A stretch of 64,000 nucleotides of DNA. It comes from Streptomyces sp. ITFR-21. Lineage in GTDB: Bacteria > Actinomycetota > Actinomycetes > Streptomycetales > Streptomycetaceae. The stretch covers positions 5,267,001-5,331,000 of the forward strand of contig NZ_CP134605.1 of assembly GCF_031844685.1 (NCBI RefSeq). The letters run 5' to 3'. This document shows positions 8,726 through 18,140 of the stretch, one piece after another (the first letter of the stretch is position 1; the number at the start of each line of letters is the position of its first letter). The position numbers and the translations under genes were made by a program. The notes beneath the pieces are model-generated. The model made no database searches. It saw nothing but the letters and a program-made list of their open reading frames with translations, and was not told the DNA's origin.

Positions 8726-11700
8726 CTAGCGCTCCTGGTTCTGGGGGCCGCCGAATGGGCTGTCGGTGGCCTGTCCGTTCGTGTCAGTTCCAGCAGTGCG
8801 CCCTTGCTGGACGCCACGCCGCAGATTACTCAACCTGCCGCGGACGTCCTCGGGGGCGCGGGAGACCTGTGGGCCGCCCTGCGGGGTCTGCGCCGCGGCA
8901 CCCGGGACCAGGTTGGCCTTGGGCACCCGCCGTGGCAGGCCGGACGGGGTGACCCCGCCTGCCTTGGGCTCACGGACCTGCTCGGCCCGCTGCCAGTTCT
9001 CGTCGTTGGTGGACCGCCAGTCGGACTCTTCGGGGTCCGCCGGCTCTTCGGCTTCCGGAGCATGCGCAGTCTCCTGTTCGGGCTGCTCCTGCGCTTCGAT
9101 CCGCTGCTGCCGGTCGCGGCGCGGCAGGCCGGCGTCCGTCAGCGAAGGTGAGACTACGCTCTCCTGCGGTGCTTGCGGGAGCGGCGGAACGGATTCCGCC
9201 ACCTCGGGTTCAGCGTCGGTCCACTCCGTCTGAGCTGGGCTGTAACCGGAGAACTCCGCCGGGTCACCGGGCGGCGGGTAACCCGGGTCGTAGCCGCCGA
9301 GGCCGCCCTGCCCGTCGCCGGGGTCCGGCGCGCCCTGCGCGTAGGACGGGTCGTACGGCTGCTGCTGCCCCTCGGCCGGCCCGTACGGTTGCGGGTAGCC
9401 GCTTTCGTACGCGCCGCCGTAGGCCGGCGCCGCCTCACCGAAGAACCCGGTCTGCGGCGGCTGCCGGTAGTCCGGTTGGAAGCCCTGCCCGTAGGTCTGC
9501 TGCCGGTAGGCCGGGTCGTAACCGGGGTCGTAACCGGGGTCGTAGCCCTGGGCGGGCGGGTAGCCGTCGCCGGTGGCCGCGGCGGGGGCCTGGTAGCCGC
9601 CGCCGGTCGCGGCGGGCGCCTGCCCGTAGCCGAAACCGCCGTCGTAGCCGGGCTGCTGCTCCTCGTAGGCCGCCTGGATCCCCGCCGGGGCGGCCTCCTG
9701 GCGGCCGGAGTCGTGCTGGTCCGGGTCCTCCTGGCGGTCGGCCACCGCGGCCTCCAGCTGGGCGCGCCGCTCCTCGCGCAGCAGCGAACGGCCCACCGGG
9801 TTCAGGCCGGGCCGGCGCTCGTAGCGGGAGTCGTCGAAGCCGAGCTCGGCCGCGGTGCGCTGGCCGGGGGCGGTCGCCATCACCTCGGGGCGGAACGCCG
9901 CCGCCTCGGCCGCCTCGTGCTCCGGCATGATCCGGGGGACGGTGAAGTCGGTGTCGTCCTCGCCGGCGAACTCCCCGCCGCCACCGCCGTGGGTGATGGG
10001 CTCCGGCAGCATCACCAGCGAGGTGGTGCCGGCCTGCTCGCCGGACGGTCGCAGCTGTACCCGGATGCCGTGCCGGTCGGCCAGTCGCCCGACCACGAAC
10101 AGGCCCATCCGCTTGGCCACTTCGACGTCCACGGTGGGCGGCTCCGCCAGCTTGTGGTTGATGTCGGCGAAGTCCTCGGCGGTCAGGCCGATACCGCGGT
10201 CGTGGATCTCCACCATCACCCTGCCGTCCGGCAGCCGGGTCGCAGTGACCCGCACCTTGGTCTGCGGCGAGGAGAACGAGGTGGCGTTCTCCAGCAGCTC
10301 GGCCAGCAGGTGCACCAGGTCGGTGACCGCGCTGCCGTGGATCTCCGTCTCCGGGATCCCGACCAGCTCGATCCGCTCGTACGCCTCCACCTCGGAGGCC
10401 GCCGCGCGCAGCACGTCCACCAGCGGCACCGGCTCGTTCCACTGCCGGCCCGCCTCCTCGCCGGCGAGCACCAGCAGGTTCTCGCCGTTGCGCCGCATGC
10501 GGGTGGCGAGGTGGTCCATCTTGAAGAGGTTCGCCAGCTGGTCCGGGTCCGCCTCGTTGTTCTCCAGCTCGGTGATCAGGGTGAGCTGGCGCTGGATGAG
10601 GCCCTGGTTGCGCTGGGAGAGGTTGGTGAAGATCGCGTTGACGTTGCCCCGCAGCAGCGCCTGCTCGGCGGCCAGCCGGACCGCCTCGCGGTGCACCTGG
10701 TCGAAGGCGCGGGCCACCTCGCCGATCTCGTCCTGGGTGTTGATCGGGATCGGCGCCACCCGGGTGTCCACCCGGCCGGGATCGGACCGCGACAGCTGGT
10801 CGACCAGGCCCGGCAACCGGGTCTCGGCGATCTCGAAGGCCGCGCCGCGCAGCCGGCGCATGCTGCGGCTCATCGCGCGGGCCATCATGCCGGCCACGAT
10901 GAAGGCGAGGATCAGTGCCAGCAGCACGATCACGGCGTTGACGACGGCGTCCCGCTTGGCGTCGGAGGCGACCTGTGCGGCGTCGGTCGACGCCTGGGCG
11001 GCCAGCGCCACCTCGACCGTGCGGTACGCCTGGAACGACAGGTCGGCGGCGGCCTTGTACGACTGGGCGGTGATGCCCAGTCCGTTGAGCTTGGCGGTGC
11101 TCAGGCCCGGGGTGGCGATGTCGGTGATCATCGTGGTCAGGTCCGGCGGCACCACGAACGCGGCGTGCTCGGCCTCGGCCTTGTCCTGGGCGGCGGTGAT
11201 CCGCGCCTGGCCCTTCTCCTGCGCGCTCTCCTGCGCCGCCTGGAGCCGCTGCTGGTCCTGCGCGGTGCCGCCGCCCTGGAACTCCTCCAGGGCGATGCCC
11301 TCCAGGTACTGGTACGAACCCAGCGAGGTCTTCTGCAGCGCCAGCTCCTTCGCGGAGACCGGCTTCTGGACCAGGATGTGGGTGCCGATCGACAGCGTCA
11401 GCGACTGGGCGGACTTCGCCAGCGAGATCGCGTAGAGGATACGGCCGTAGGCCGCTGCGTTACCGGTGCCGAAACCGAGTTCGTTGTCCAGCGCCATCAG
11501 CGGGTGCTGGATCTTGACGTAGAATTCCTCGGTCTGCACCCCCGGCAGCTGCCGGGTGTACGCGGCCTTGCGCAGGTCGGCCAGTTGCGGCTCGACCGCG
11601 CGGAAGGTCGCCAGCCGGTGCGCGAGCTCGGGGGTGTCGGGTATCCGGGTGGCGGCGGCGTCGAAGGCGCGGGCGGCGGCGTCGGTGGCCGCGTAGGCGG

Positions 11701-12088
11701 CCGTCACCTGGGGCGCGTTGCGCCGGCCGGCCAGCAGCGGGACCGCGGTGCTGTCGCGCTCCACCTCCAGCGCGTCGCTGTAGGCCGAGGCGGCCTTGAT
11801 CAGGTCCGCGGTGCGCACCGCGTCGTCCGCCTGCCGCCAGGTGTCCACCGAGCTCTTCACCCGGAAGCCGCCGAAGACCAGGGCCACCAGCACCGGGATC
11901 AGCAGGATCGCGTTCAGCCGGGTGGCCACCCGCCAGTTGCGCATGTTGAAGCGGCTGCCCGGACCGGGCAGGGCGGGCGGCTCCGCGGTGACCGGCTCCG
12001 CGGTCGTGCTTCCCGGGCGCTCGGGCGGCGTGAAGTTCCCCCGCGGACCCTGCTGGGCGCCCGCTTCTGCTCGCCTGGTGTTCCTCAC
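8726..12088 (-). CDS. cvnA: Conservon sensor kinase CvnA (first conservon)
   Basis: An 1120-residue membrane sensor kinase. The first transmembrane helix is at about residues 58-75. A nitrate/nitrite-sensor-like extracytoplasmic region follows, then a second helix near 379-403, a HAMP linker, a DHp-like segment (FKMDHLATRMRRNGENLLVL) and a HATPase domain with N-box ELLENATSFSSP near 590-603 and DRGIGL near 630. The last 400 residues are Gly/Pro/Tyr/Gln-rich, including YDPG repeats. The extreme C-terminus (GGVTPSGLPRRVPKANLVPG and NLRRGVQQGR) is shared with the second CvnA. No partner response regulator is adjacent; CvnB, CvnC and CvnD take that place. Confidence 0.92.
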   Translation of the reverse strand: MRNTRRAEAGAQQGPRGNFTPPERPGSTTAEPVTAEPPALPGPGSRFNMRNWRVATRLNAILLIPVLVALVFGGFRVKSSVDTWRQADDAVRTADLIKAASAYSDALEVERDSTAVPLLAGRRNAPQVTAAYAATDAAARAFDAAATRIPDTPELAHRLATFRAVEPQLADLRKAAYTRQLPGVQTEEFYVKIQHPLMALDNELGFGTGNAAAYGRILYAISLAKSAQSLTLSIGTHILVQKPVSAKELALQKTSLGSYQYLEGIALEEFQGGGTAQDQQRLQAAQESAQEKGQARITAAQDKAEAEHAAFVVPPDLTTMITDIATPGLSTAKLNGLGITAQSYKAAADLSFQAYRTVEVALAAQASTDAAQVASDAKRDAVVNAVIVLLALILAFIVAGMMARAMSRSMRRLRGAAFEIAETRLPGLVDQLSRSDPGRVDTRVAPIPINTQDEIGEVARAFDQVHREAVRLAAEQALLRGNVNAIFTNLSQRNQGLIQRQLTLITELENNEADPDQLANLFKMDHLATRMRRNGENLLVLAGEEAGRQWNEPVPLVDVLRAAASEVEAYERIELVGIPETEIHGSAVTDLVHLLAELLENATSFSSPQTKVRVTATRLPDGRVMVEIHDRGIGLTAEDFADINHKLAEPPTVDVEVAKRMGLFVVGRLADRHGIRVQLRPSGEQAGTTSLVMLPEPITHGGGGGEFAGEDDTDFTVPRIMPEHEAAEAAAFRPEVMATAPGQRTAAELGFDDSRYERRPGLNPVGRSLLREERRAQLEAAVADRQEDPDQHDSGRQEAAPAGIQAAYEEQQPGYDGGFGYGQAPAATGGGYQAPAAATGDGYPPAQGYDPGYDPGYDPAYRQQTYGQGFQPDYRQPPQTGFFGEAAPAYGGAYESGYPQPYGPAEGQQQPYDPSYAQGAPDPGDGQGGLGGYDPGYPPPGDPAEFSGYSPAQTEWTDAEPEVAESVPPLPQAPQESVVSPSLTDAGLPRRDRQQRIEAQEQPEQETAHAPEAEEPADPEESDWRSTNDENWQRAEQVREPKAGGVTPSGLPRRVPKANLVPGAAAQTPQGGPQVSRAPEDVRGRLSNLRRGVQQGRTAGTDTNGQATDSPFGGPQNQER

Positions 12089-12412
12089 TGGACCAACAAC
12101 CTCTCGGCGACGGCGCGACGACGGCCGTTCCTACGCTCGGGTTCTGCGCATTCCAGCACGTCATGGGCACGCTAGCCAAACGTCTGGAATACGGGAAGCG
12201 GCGTGCGGGCCGCGGACAGGAAACGGTCATAAGCCGAGAATCACGTCAAACCATATGACAGGCGTACGCGCTGCGGTATCGGCTGAGCGCGAGCTGTGGT
12301 CACCGGGTCCCGAAACTCTCTCGAAACGTTATGAACCACGGGGACCCGCCGTGTCCAACGACACAACGGGTCCCCGTGGTTCCTGAACCGGCGGCGCGCC
12401 GGCGGCGAGAAG
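12089..12412. other. Intergenic region between the two conservons
   Basis: This stretch has no gene. It must hold the promoter of the first conservon (transcribed to the left from about 12100-12250, where the sequence is less GC-rich) and the terminator of the second. I see no clear consensus promoter. Confidence 0.5.
12333..12382. terminator. Terminator of the second conservon
   Basis: A 16-bp perfect inverted repeat (12333-12348 and 12367-12382, arm GAACCACGGGGACCCG) encloses a second small stem (GTGTC/GACAC, 12351-12364). It lies 30 bases beyond the cvnD stop on the minus strand. Confidence 0.75.
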
Positions 12413-13018
12413 CTACTTGAGGCGCGCCAGCAGCGCGTGTTCGACGAGTGTGATGAGGGCGCTCTTGGCCTCGCCGCGGTGGCGGGCGTCGGTGGTGATG
12501 ATGGGCGCCTCGGGTCCGATCTGGAGCGCCTCGCGCACCTCCTCCGGCCGGTACGGCTGGTGGCCGTCGAAGCCGTTGAGGGCGATGACGAACGGCAGGC
12601 CGCTGTTCTCGAAGTAGTCCACGGCCGGGAAGCAGTCCGCCAGCCGGCGGGTGTCCACCAGAACCACGGCGCCGATGGCGCCGCGGACCAGGTCGTCCCA
12701 CATGAACCAGAAGCGGTCCTGGCCGGGGGTGCCGAACAGGTACAGGATCAGGTCGTCGTCCAGGGTGATCCGGCCGAAGTCCATCGCCACCGTCGTGGTG
12801 GTCTTGTCCTGGACGTGGCTCAAGTCGTCGATCCCGGCCGACGCCGAGGTCATCACGGCCTCGGTGCGCAGCGGATTGATCTCCGACACCGCACCTACGA
12901 ACGTGGTCTTGCCCACGCCGAAGCCACCCGCCACCACGATCTTCGCGGAGGTGGTGGACCGCATTGGCGGCGCGCCGTACGCCGTCTGCGGTTGTGGCCT
13001 AGAGCTTCCGAAGTCCAC
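12413..13018 (-). CDS. cvnD: Conservon GTPase CvnD (second conservon)
   Basis: A 201-residue conservon GTPase with the same motifs as the first copy (GGFGVGKT, FGTPGQDRF, NGFD). It has a short extra N-terminal segment (SSRPQPQTAYGAPPMRSTTS). GTG at 13018 (VDFGSS) is chosen by analogy with the first copy; a TTG five codons earlier is also open. It overlaps cvnC by 20 bases, as in the first conservon. Protein and DNA are nearly identical to the first copy, with scattered synonymous changes. Confidence 0.92.
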   Translation of the reverse strand: MDFGSSRPQPQTAYGAPPMRSTTSAKIVVAGGFGVGKTTFVGAVSEINPLRTEAVMTSASAGIDDLSHVQDKTTTTVAMDFGRITLDDDLILYLFGTPGQDRFWFMWDDLVRGAIGAVVLVDTRRLADCFPAVDYFENSGLPFVIALNGFDGHQPYRPEEVREALQIGPEAPIITTDARHRGEAKSALITLVEHALLARLK

Positions 13019-13406
13019 TGAGCACCCTCTCAAGCAGTGTCACATCTGGCTGTCCGCCTGCCTCGCCGCTGCTCGGCTGGTGGATGGCGACCATACCGGC
13101 CTCGGCGAGGTCGGCCACCAGGATCCGGGCCACGCCGAGCGGAATGGCGAGCAGCGCGGAAATCTCCGCCACCGACTTGATCTCACGGGTCAGGTGGCAT
13201 ATCCGCTGGTGTTCCGGCAGCAGCCCCCCATACTGCGACGGGTCAGCGGTGGTACTCACCAGCGCCTCGATGGCCAGCTGGTAGCGCGGCCGGGTACGGC
13301 CACCGGTCATGGCGTACGGCCGCACCAGCGGCTGGTCGCCTTCCACCCCGTACGGCGCATGATGCGGCGCGCCGTACGGGCCCGGCGAGGCGGGTGGCGG
13401 GGTCAT
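12999..13406 (-). CDS. cvnC: Conservon DUF742 protein CvnC (second conservon)
   Basis: A 135-residue DUF742 protein with a short N-terminal Pro/Gly tail (about 30 residues). The domain starts at VRPYAMTGGRTRPRY and ends with DVTLLERVLSGLRKL, as in the first copy. The centre (PSQYGGLLPEHQRICHLTRE) differs more from the first CvnC than the CvnB or CvnD pairs differ from each other. A 111-base gap separates it from cvnB upstream, larger than the first conservon's gap of 79. Confidence 0.9.
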   Translation of the reverse strand: MTPPPASPGPYGAPHHAPYGVEGDQPLVRPYAMTGGRTRPRYQLAIEALVSTTADPSQYGGLLPEHQRICHLTREIKSVAEISALLAIPLGVARILVADLAEAGMVAIHQPSSGEAGGQPDVTLLERVLSGLRKL

Positions 13407-13517
13407 GAGGGTCCTCCGTGTCCGGGCAGTGCTATGGCTGGTGCGGAATGACGGGAACGAGCTTCGTCCTTGGAGTTGTTCGCCGTGTCCGTTGCGGCCC
13501 CGGGGACCGCCGGACGC

Positions 13518-13940
13518 TCAGTGCATGAGGCTGCCCTGGAGCTCTGCACGGAGATCCGGGGTCAGGACCGCTCCCGCACGGTCGACGAGGAGGGCCATCT
13601 CGTAGCCCACGAGGCCGATGTCGCACTCGGGGTGCGCGAGTACGGCCAGCGAGGAGCCGTCGGAGACCGACATCAGGAAGAGGAAGCCGCGTTCCATCTC
13701 GACCACGGTCTGGTTGACGCTGCCGCCCTCGAAGATGCGGGAGGCACCGGCGGTGAGCGAGGTCAGGCCGGAGGCGACGGCCGCCAACTGGTCCGCGCGG
13801 TCGCGGGGGAATCCGTCGGACATCGCGAGCAGCAGGCCGTCGGCGGAGACCACCACGGTGTGGGACACCCCGGGGGTGTTGTCCACGAAGTTGGTGATCA
13901 ACCAGTTCAGATTCTGTGCCGCCTGGCTCATCGCACTCAA
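13518..13940 (-). CDS. cvnB: Conservon Roadblock/LC7 protein CvnB (second conservon)
   Basis: A 140-residue Roadblock/LC7 protein that should partner the CvnD GTPase. It differs from the first copy at five or so residues (P3A, I89L, a T/A change near 124 and the last two residues). A TTG start directly follows the cvnA stop, and AGGAG is six bases upstream, the same arrangement as in the first copy. Confidence 0.92.
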   Translation of the reverse strand: MSAMSQAAQNLNWLITNFVDNTPGVSHTVVVSADGLLLAMSDGFPRDRADQLAAVASGLTSLTAGASRIFEGGSVNQTVVEMERGFLFLMSVSDGSSLAVLAHPECDIGLVGYEMALLVDRAGAVLTPDLRAELQGSLMH

Positions 13941-16900
13941 CTAGCGCTCCTGGGAGTTCGTACCGAAACCACGGCCGTCGGTGTGACCGCCGGCCTGGCG
14001 GCCTTGCTGGATACCCCTGCGGAGGTTGGTCAGACGTCCGCGCACATCATCGGGGGCCCGCGAGACCTGCGGACCGCCCTGCGGCGCCTGCTGCGGCGCC
14101 GCACCGCCCGCGACCAGGTTGGCCCGGGGCACCCGCCGCGGCAGACCGGACGGCGTGACCCCGCCGGCCGAGGGCTCGCGGATCTGTTCGGCCCGCTGCC
14201 GCAGCGCGTCGTTGGGCGAACTGCGCCAGTTCGGCGTCTCGCGGGGCAGCGGCTGGGCCACCGGCGTCCCCGGCGCTCCCGGTCCCGGCGGCGCCATCGG
14301 CGACGCCTGGGCGGTGGTCGACTGTGGGGCGCCGCTCTGGCGCTGTGGGATGCCCGGCCCGGGGCGCTGGTCGCCCAGCGGCCGACGCGGCGGGGCCGGC
14401 GGCGCGGTACGGCCCGGCGGGCGCGGGGCCTGCGCCTGCTGCCGGTCGCGGGCGGCCTGCGCCGACTGCTCGACGTGGACCTGCTGCATCCGCTCGGCCT
14501 GGCCGGTGCGGAACCAGTCCGACTCGATCGCCGCGAAGATCGGCGTCGGCTCGTCGCCGCGGGTCGGGGCCGGCGGCAGCGCCATCGGTTCAGCGGACGG
14601 GAACTGCGACTCGGCGCGGCCCTGCGGCCGCCGGTCGCCGGGCTGCTGCCGCGCCGGGTAGCCCTGGCCCTCGCCGGGCTGCTGCTGGTTCGGGGCCACC
14701 GGGTACTGGCCGGGGACCCCGCCGCCGAAGCCGGGGGCGCTTCCGTCGCCGCGGTCGGGCGGTTGGGGGGCGCCGGTGTCGTAGGGGTCCTGCCCGCCGG
14801 GCCGGGCGGCCGGCGTCCAGCCGGGGCTGCCCTGCGGGCCGCGCGCGCCGCGCTGCGGCAGCCCGCCGGGACCCTGCGCCGGGTACGGGCCGGGCGCCCC
14901 GCCGTCGAAGGCGGGGGGAGTGCCCCGGCCGGGCTGCGGCGGGGCCGGGAACTGGCCGGAGGTCTCCCCGCCGAAGGCGGCGGGGGCCCGGCCGGCCCGG
15001 TCGTCCTGGCCGGTCGGGGCGAAGTCGCTGTCGCGTACGGCCGGGAACTGCGCGGTGTCACCGGGGCCGCCGGGCTGCGGCGGAGCCGGGAACTGGCCGG
15101 TGCCGCCGCCGTCGAAGGCCGGGGCGCGCCGGGCCGGGTCCTGGCCCTGACCACCCGGTACCGGGAACTGGCCGGTATTGCCCGGGGTGTACGGCTCCTG
15201 CGGGCCGCGTCCGTAGCCCGGCCCGCCGGGCGCCTGCTGGCCGGGGGCGCCGCGCTGCGGCAGCCCGCCGCCCTGGCCGGGCACCGGGAACTGGCCCGGC
15301 TGGCTGTTCTGGCCGCCCTGGCCGGGCGGCCGGCCCTGGAACTGGCCGGGGCCGCCCTCCTGGCCACCGCCGCTGTAGCCGGTCGGGCCGGCGGGACCCG
15401 TCGGACCGCCCTGCGCGCTCGGCGCGAGGTCGTCCTCGCGGATCACCGGGAACTGCGCGGTCTCGTCCGCGCCGGGACCGCCGCTGTGCCGCGGGGTCGG
15501 GCCGGGACGGCCGCCGAAGACATCGGAACGGAAGCCGCCGGGGCCGGTGTTCTGCGGCTGCGGGGGCGGGAAGCCGCCCGCCGGGCGGCCCTGGCCGGGC
15601 GGCCTGCCCTGCGGTCCGGGACGGCCCTGGTCGCGCGGGCCGCCGGGCTGCCCGCCGAACGGATCGCCCTGGCCGCGCTGGGCGCCGGCCCGCGGAGCGG
15701 CGCCCGCGGGGGAGTCGAAGGCGTCGAAGCCCGGCGCCTCCACGTCCTCGTGACCGCGCGGGGTGTCCGGGCCGCGGTCGTCGGGGAAGCCCTGCTGCGG
15801 GTTGTCCTGGGCCGCCCAGCGGGGTGCCCCCGGCTGCTGCGGGCCGCCGGGACCGCCGGCGCCGGGCCGTCCGCCACCCGCGCCGGCGCTGATCGCCGGG
15901 CGGTGCTGGTTGCCGCCCACCTGCCCGCGCTGCGGGGGGTTGCCGACCCGGGGGGCGTTGCCGAAGGCGCCGGCGATACCGCCGCCCTGCGGCGCCGCGC
16001 CGGCTCCCGCGCGCGGCGGGGCGCCCATGCTCTTCGGCGCCGCGCCGCCCTGGGTGACGTCCACCGGCAGCATGACGAGCGCCGTCGTACCGCCCGAGTC
16101 GGACGGCCTGAGCTGGATCCGGATGCCGTGCCGCAGGGACAGCCGGCCGACCACGAACAGGCCCATCCGGCGGGACACGGAGACGTCCACGGTCGGCGGG
16201 TTGGCCAGCCGCTCGTTGATGTCGGCCAGGTCCTCGGGGGACAGGCCGATACCGGTGTCGTGGATCTCGATCAGCACCCGGCCGTCGGGCAGCGAGTGGC
16301 CGGTGACCCGCACCTTGGTCTGCGGCGAGGAGAACGAGGTGGCGTTCTCCAGCAGCTCGGCGAGCAGGTGCACGAGGTCGTTGACGATACGGCCGGTGAC
16401 CTCGGCGGTCGGCACGGAGGTCAGCTCGATCCGCTCGTACTGCTCCACCTCGGACGCGGCGGCGCGCAGCACGTCGACCAGCGGCACCGGGCGGGTCCAC
16501 CGGCGGCCCGGCTCCTCACCGGCGAGGACCAGCAGGTTCTCGCCGTTGCGGCGCATACGGGTCGCCAGGTGGTCCAGCTTGAACAGCGAGGACAGCTGGT
16601 CCGGGTCGGCCTCGCGGGACTCCAGCTCGGAGATGAGCGAGAGCTGCCGCTGGATGAGGCCCTGGCTGCGGCGGGAGAGGTTGGTGAACATCGCGTTGAC
16701 GTTGCCCCGCAGCAGCGCCTGCTCGGCGGCCAGCCGGACCGCCTCGCTGTGGACCTCGTCGAAAGCCCGTGCGACCTGGCCGATCTCGTCACGGCTGTTG
16801 ATGCCGATCGACTCGACCGAGGTGTCCACGTCCTGCGGGTCGGTCTCGGACAGCTGGCGGACCAGCTCCGGCAGCCGCTTCTGGGCGACGTCCTGCGCGG

Positions 16901-18140
16901 TCTGCTGCAGCCGGCGCAGCGAGCGGATCATCGAGCGGGCGACGATGAAGGCGCCGACCACGGCGACGCCGAGGACCAGCAGGATGATCGCGCCGGAGAT
17001 CAGCGCCTCCTGCTTGGCCTCGCTCTGCAGCTTCAGTGCCTTCTGCTGCATGTCGTTCAGCAGCGAGCGCTCGATCTGGTTCATCGCCAGGATCTTGGCC
17101 TTGGCGTCGTCGTCCCAGTCGCGGTACGAGCTGTGGATCTTGGTGATGCCGGTCTGCGACGCCGCGATCCGCTGCCGCATGGTGTCATGCTCGCTGATCG
17201 TGTCGTTGTTGTGGATCGGCTGCAGCAGCTCCTGGCTGTCCGGCCCGTAGATGCTCTGGAACCGCTTGAGGGCGGTGTCCTCGTCCTGGCTGCCCCAGTA
17301 CACGGTCTGGTAGTCGTTGGCGTCCAGCTTGCCGCCGGTGGCGAACGCGGCGCTGATCACCGCGCGCTGCATCGACTCGTACTCCTTGGCGGAGGAGAAC
17401 GCGGCCAGCGCGCGGGTGGCCTGGATCATCTCGTGGTTGTTGGTCGCCTGCGCCATGTCCTGCGACAGCGACAGCAGCGACTGGATCAGGCCGTCGTACT
17501 GCGAGACCGTCTGCCCGATGCCCGACTGGGAGCTGTACGCCTGCCCCCGGATGTCGGCGAGGCTGTTGAGCTGCTGGCCGATGGACAGCAGGGTGGCGCG
17601 GACACCGCTGTAGATCGGGTCGTCGGCCGAGACGTCGTCGGTGGCCGCCTTGTACAGCTTGAGTTCGCGGTCGGTCGCGCTGCGCGAGGCGTCGACCGCG
17701 TCGTCCGGCTGGTGCGACGCCAGCGGGCCGGCCGAGCTGTCCCGCTCCTCCTGGAGCGAGGCGGCCAGGCCGGTGGCGTGCTCGGTGATGTCGGTCAGCG
17801 TCTTCATGTGCTCGAGCTGGTTGATGTTGTCCAGCGAGCTGTCGATGCGCAGACCGCCGAGCGCGGAGGCGGTGACCACCGGCAGGGCGAGCAGGGAGAC
17901 GAGTCTGGTGCTGATCCGCCAGTTGCGCATGGCGATGCGCGGTCCGGGCTTGCCGTCCAGGCCGGTGATCCTGCCCGCTTCGATGCCGCTGGGCGTGCTC
18001 GTCCGGCCGGTGGCCGCAGTGGTCGCCGGCTCGGCGGTTCCGGAGTCGCCCGCCCCTTGCGCCGGACCGTTTCCGGTCGCGCCGGGCTGCTGCTCCGGGT
18101 CACCCGCAGCGCCGCTGTCCCTCTTGAAACGTCCCTGCAC
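13941..18140 (-). CDS. cvnA: Conservon sensor kinase CvnA (second conservon), very long disordered tail
   Basis: A 1399-residue sensor kinase. The first transmembrane helix is near residues 75-93, after a Gly/Thr-rich cytoplasmic head. An extracytoplasmic helical sensor region and a second helix follow, then HAMP, FKLDHLATRMRRNGENLLVL, and a HATPase domain (ELLENATSFSSP near 590-603, DTGIGL). From about residue 690 to 1310 the protein is low-complexity Gly/Pro/Gln/Arg, with a recurring QFP motif (AQFPV, GQFPVP, GQFPAPP and similar). The last 90 residues return to the CvnA C-terminal motifs. It shares the kinase core with the first CvnA but the sensor part is clearly different. Confidence 0.92.
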   Translation of the reverse strand: MQGRFKRDSGAAGDPEQQPGATGNGPAQGAGDSGTAEPATTAATGRTSTPSGIEAGRITGLDGKPGPRIAMRNWRISTRLVSLLALPVVTASALGGLRIDSSLDNINQLEHMKTLTDITEHATGLAASLQEERDSSAGPLASHQPDDAVDASRSATDRELKLYKAATDDVSADDPIYSGVRATLLSIGQQLNSLADIRGQAYSSQSGIGQTVSQYDGLIQSLLSLSQDMAQATNNHEMIQATRALAAFSSAKEYESMQRAVISAAFATGGKLDANDYQTVYWGSQDEDTALKRFQSIYGPDSQELLQPIHNNDTISEHDTMRQRIAASQTGITKIHSSYRDWDDDAKAKILAMNQIERSLLNDMQQKALKLQSEAKQEALISGAIILLVLGVAVVGAFIVARSMIRSLRRLQQTAQDVAQKRLPELVRQLSETDPQDVDTSVESIGINSRDEIGQVARAFDEVHSEAVRLAAEQALLRGNVNAMFTNLSRRSQGLIQRQLSLISELESREADPDQLSSLFKLDHLATRMRRNGENLLVLAGEEPGRRWTRPVPLVDVLRAAASEVEQYERIELTSVPTAEVTGRIVNDLVHLLAELLENATSFSSPQTKVRVTGHSLPDGRVLIEIHDTGIGLSPEDLADINERLANPPTVDVSVSRRMGLFVVGRLSLRHGIRIQLRPSDSGGTTALVMLPVDVTQGGAAPKSMGAPPRAGAGAAPQGGGIAGAFGNAPRVGNPPQRGQVGGNQHRPAISAGAGGGRPGAGGPGGPQQPGAPRWAAQDNPQQGFPDDRGPDTPRGHEDVEAPGFDAFDSPAGAAPRAGAQRGQGDPFGGQPGGPRDQGRPGPQGRPPGQGRPAGGFPPPQPQNTGPGGFRSDVFGGRPGPTPRHSGGPGADETAQFPVIREDDLAPSAQGGPTGPAGPTGYSGGGQEGGPGQFQGRPPGQGGQNSQPGQFPVPGQGGGLPQRGAPGQQAPGGPGYGRGPQEPYTPGNTGQFPVPGGQGQDPARRAPAFDGGGTGQFPAPPQPGGPGDTAQFPAVRDSDFAPTGQDDRAGRAPAAFGGETSGQFPAPPQPGRGTPPAFDGGAPGPYPAQGPGGLPQRGARGPQGSPGWTPAARPGGQDPYDTGAPQPPDRGDGSAPGFGGGVPGQYPVAPNQQQPGEGQGYPARQQPGDRRPQGRAESQFPSAEPMALPPAPTRGDEPTPIFAAIESDWFRTGQAERMQQVHVEQSAQAARDRQQAQAPRPPGRTAPPAPPRRPLGDQRPGPGIPQRQSGAPQSTTAQASPMAPPGPGAPGTPVAQPLPRETPNWRSSPNDALRQRAEQIREPSAGGVTPSGLPRRVPRANLVAGGAAPQQAPQGGPQVSRAPDDVRGRLTNLRRGIQQGRQAGGHTDGRGFGTNSQER

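Noticed and set aside
9173..12175. A 1000-codon plus-strand open frame opposite the first cvnA
   Set aside because: Same reason: the antisense of a low-complexity GC-rich kinase, with no recognisable domain.
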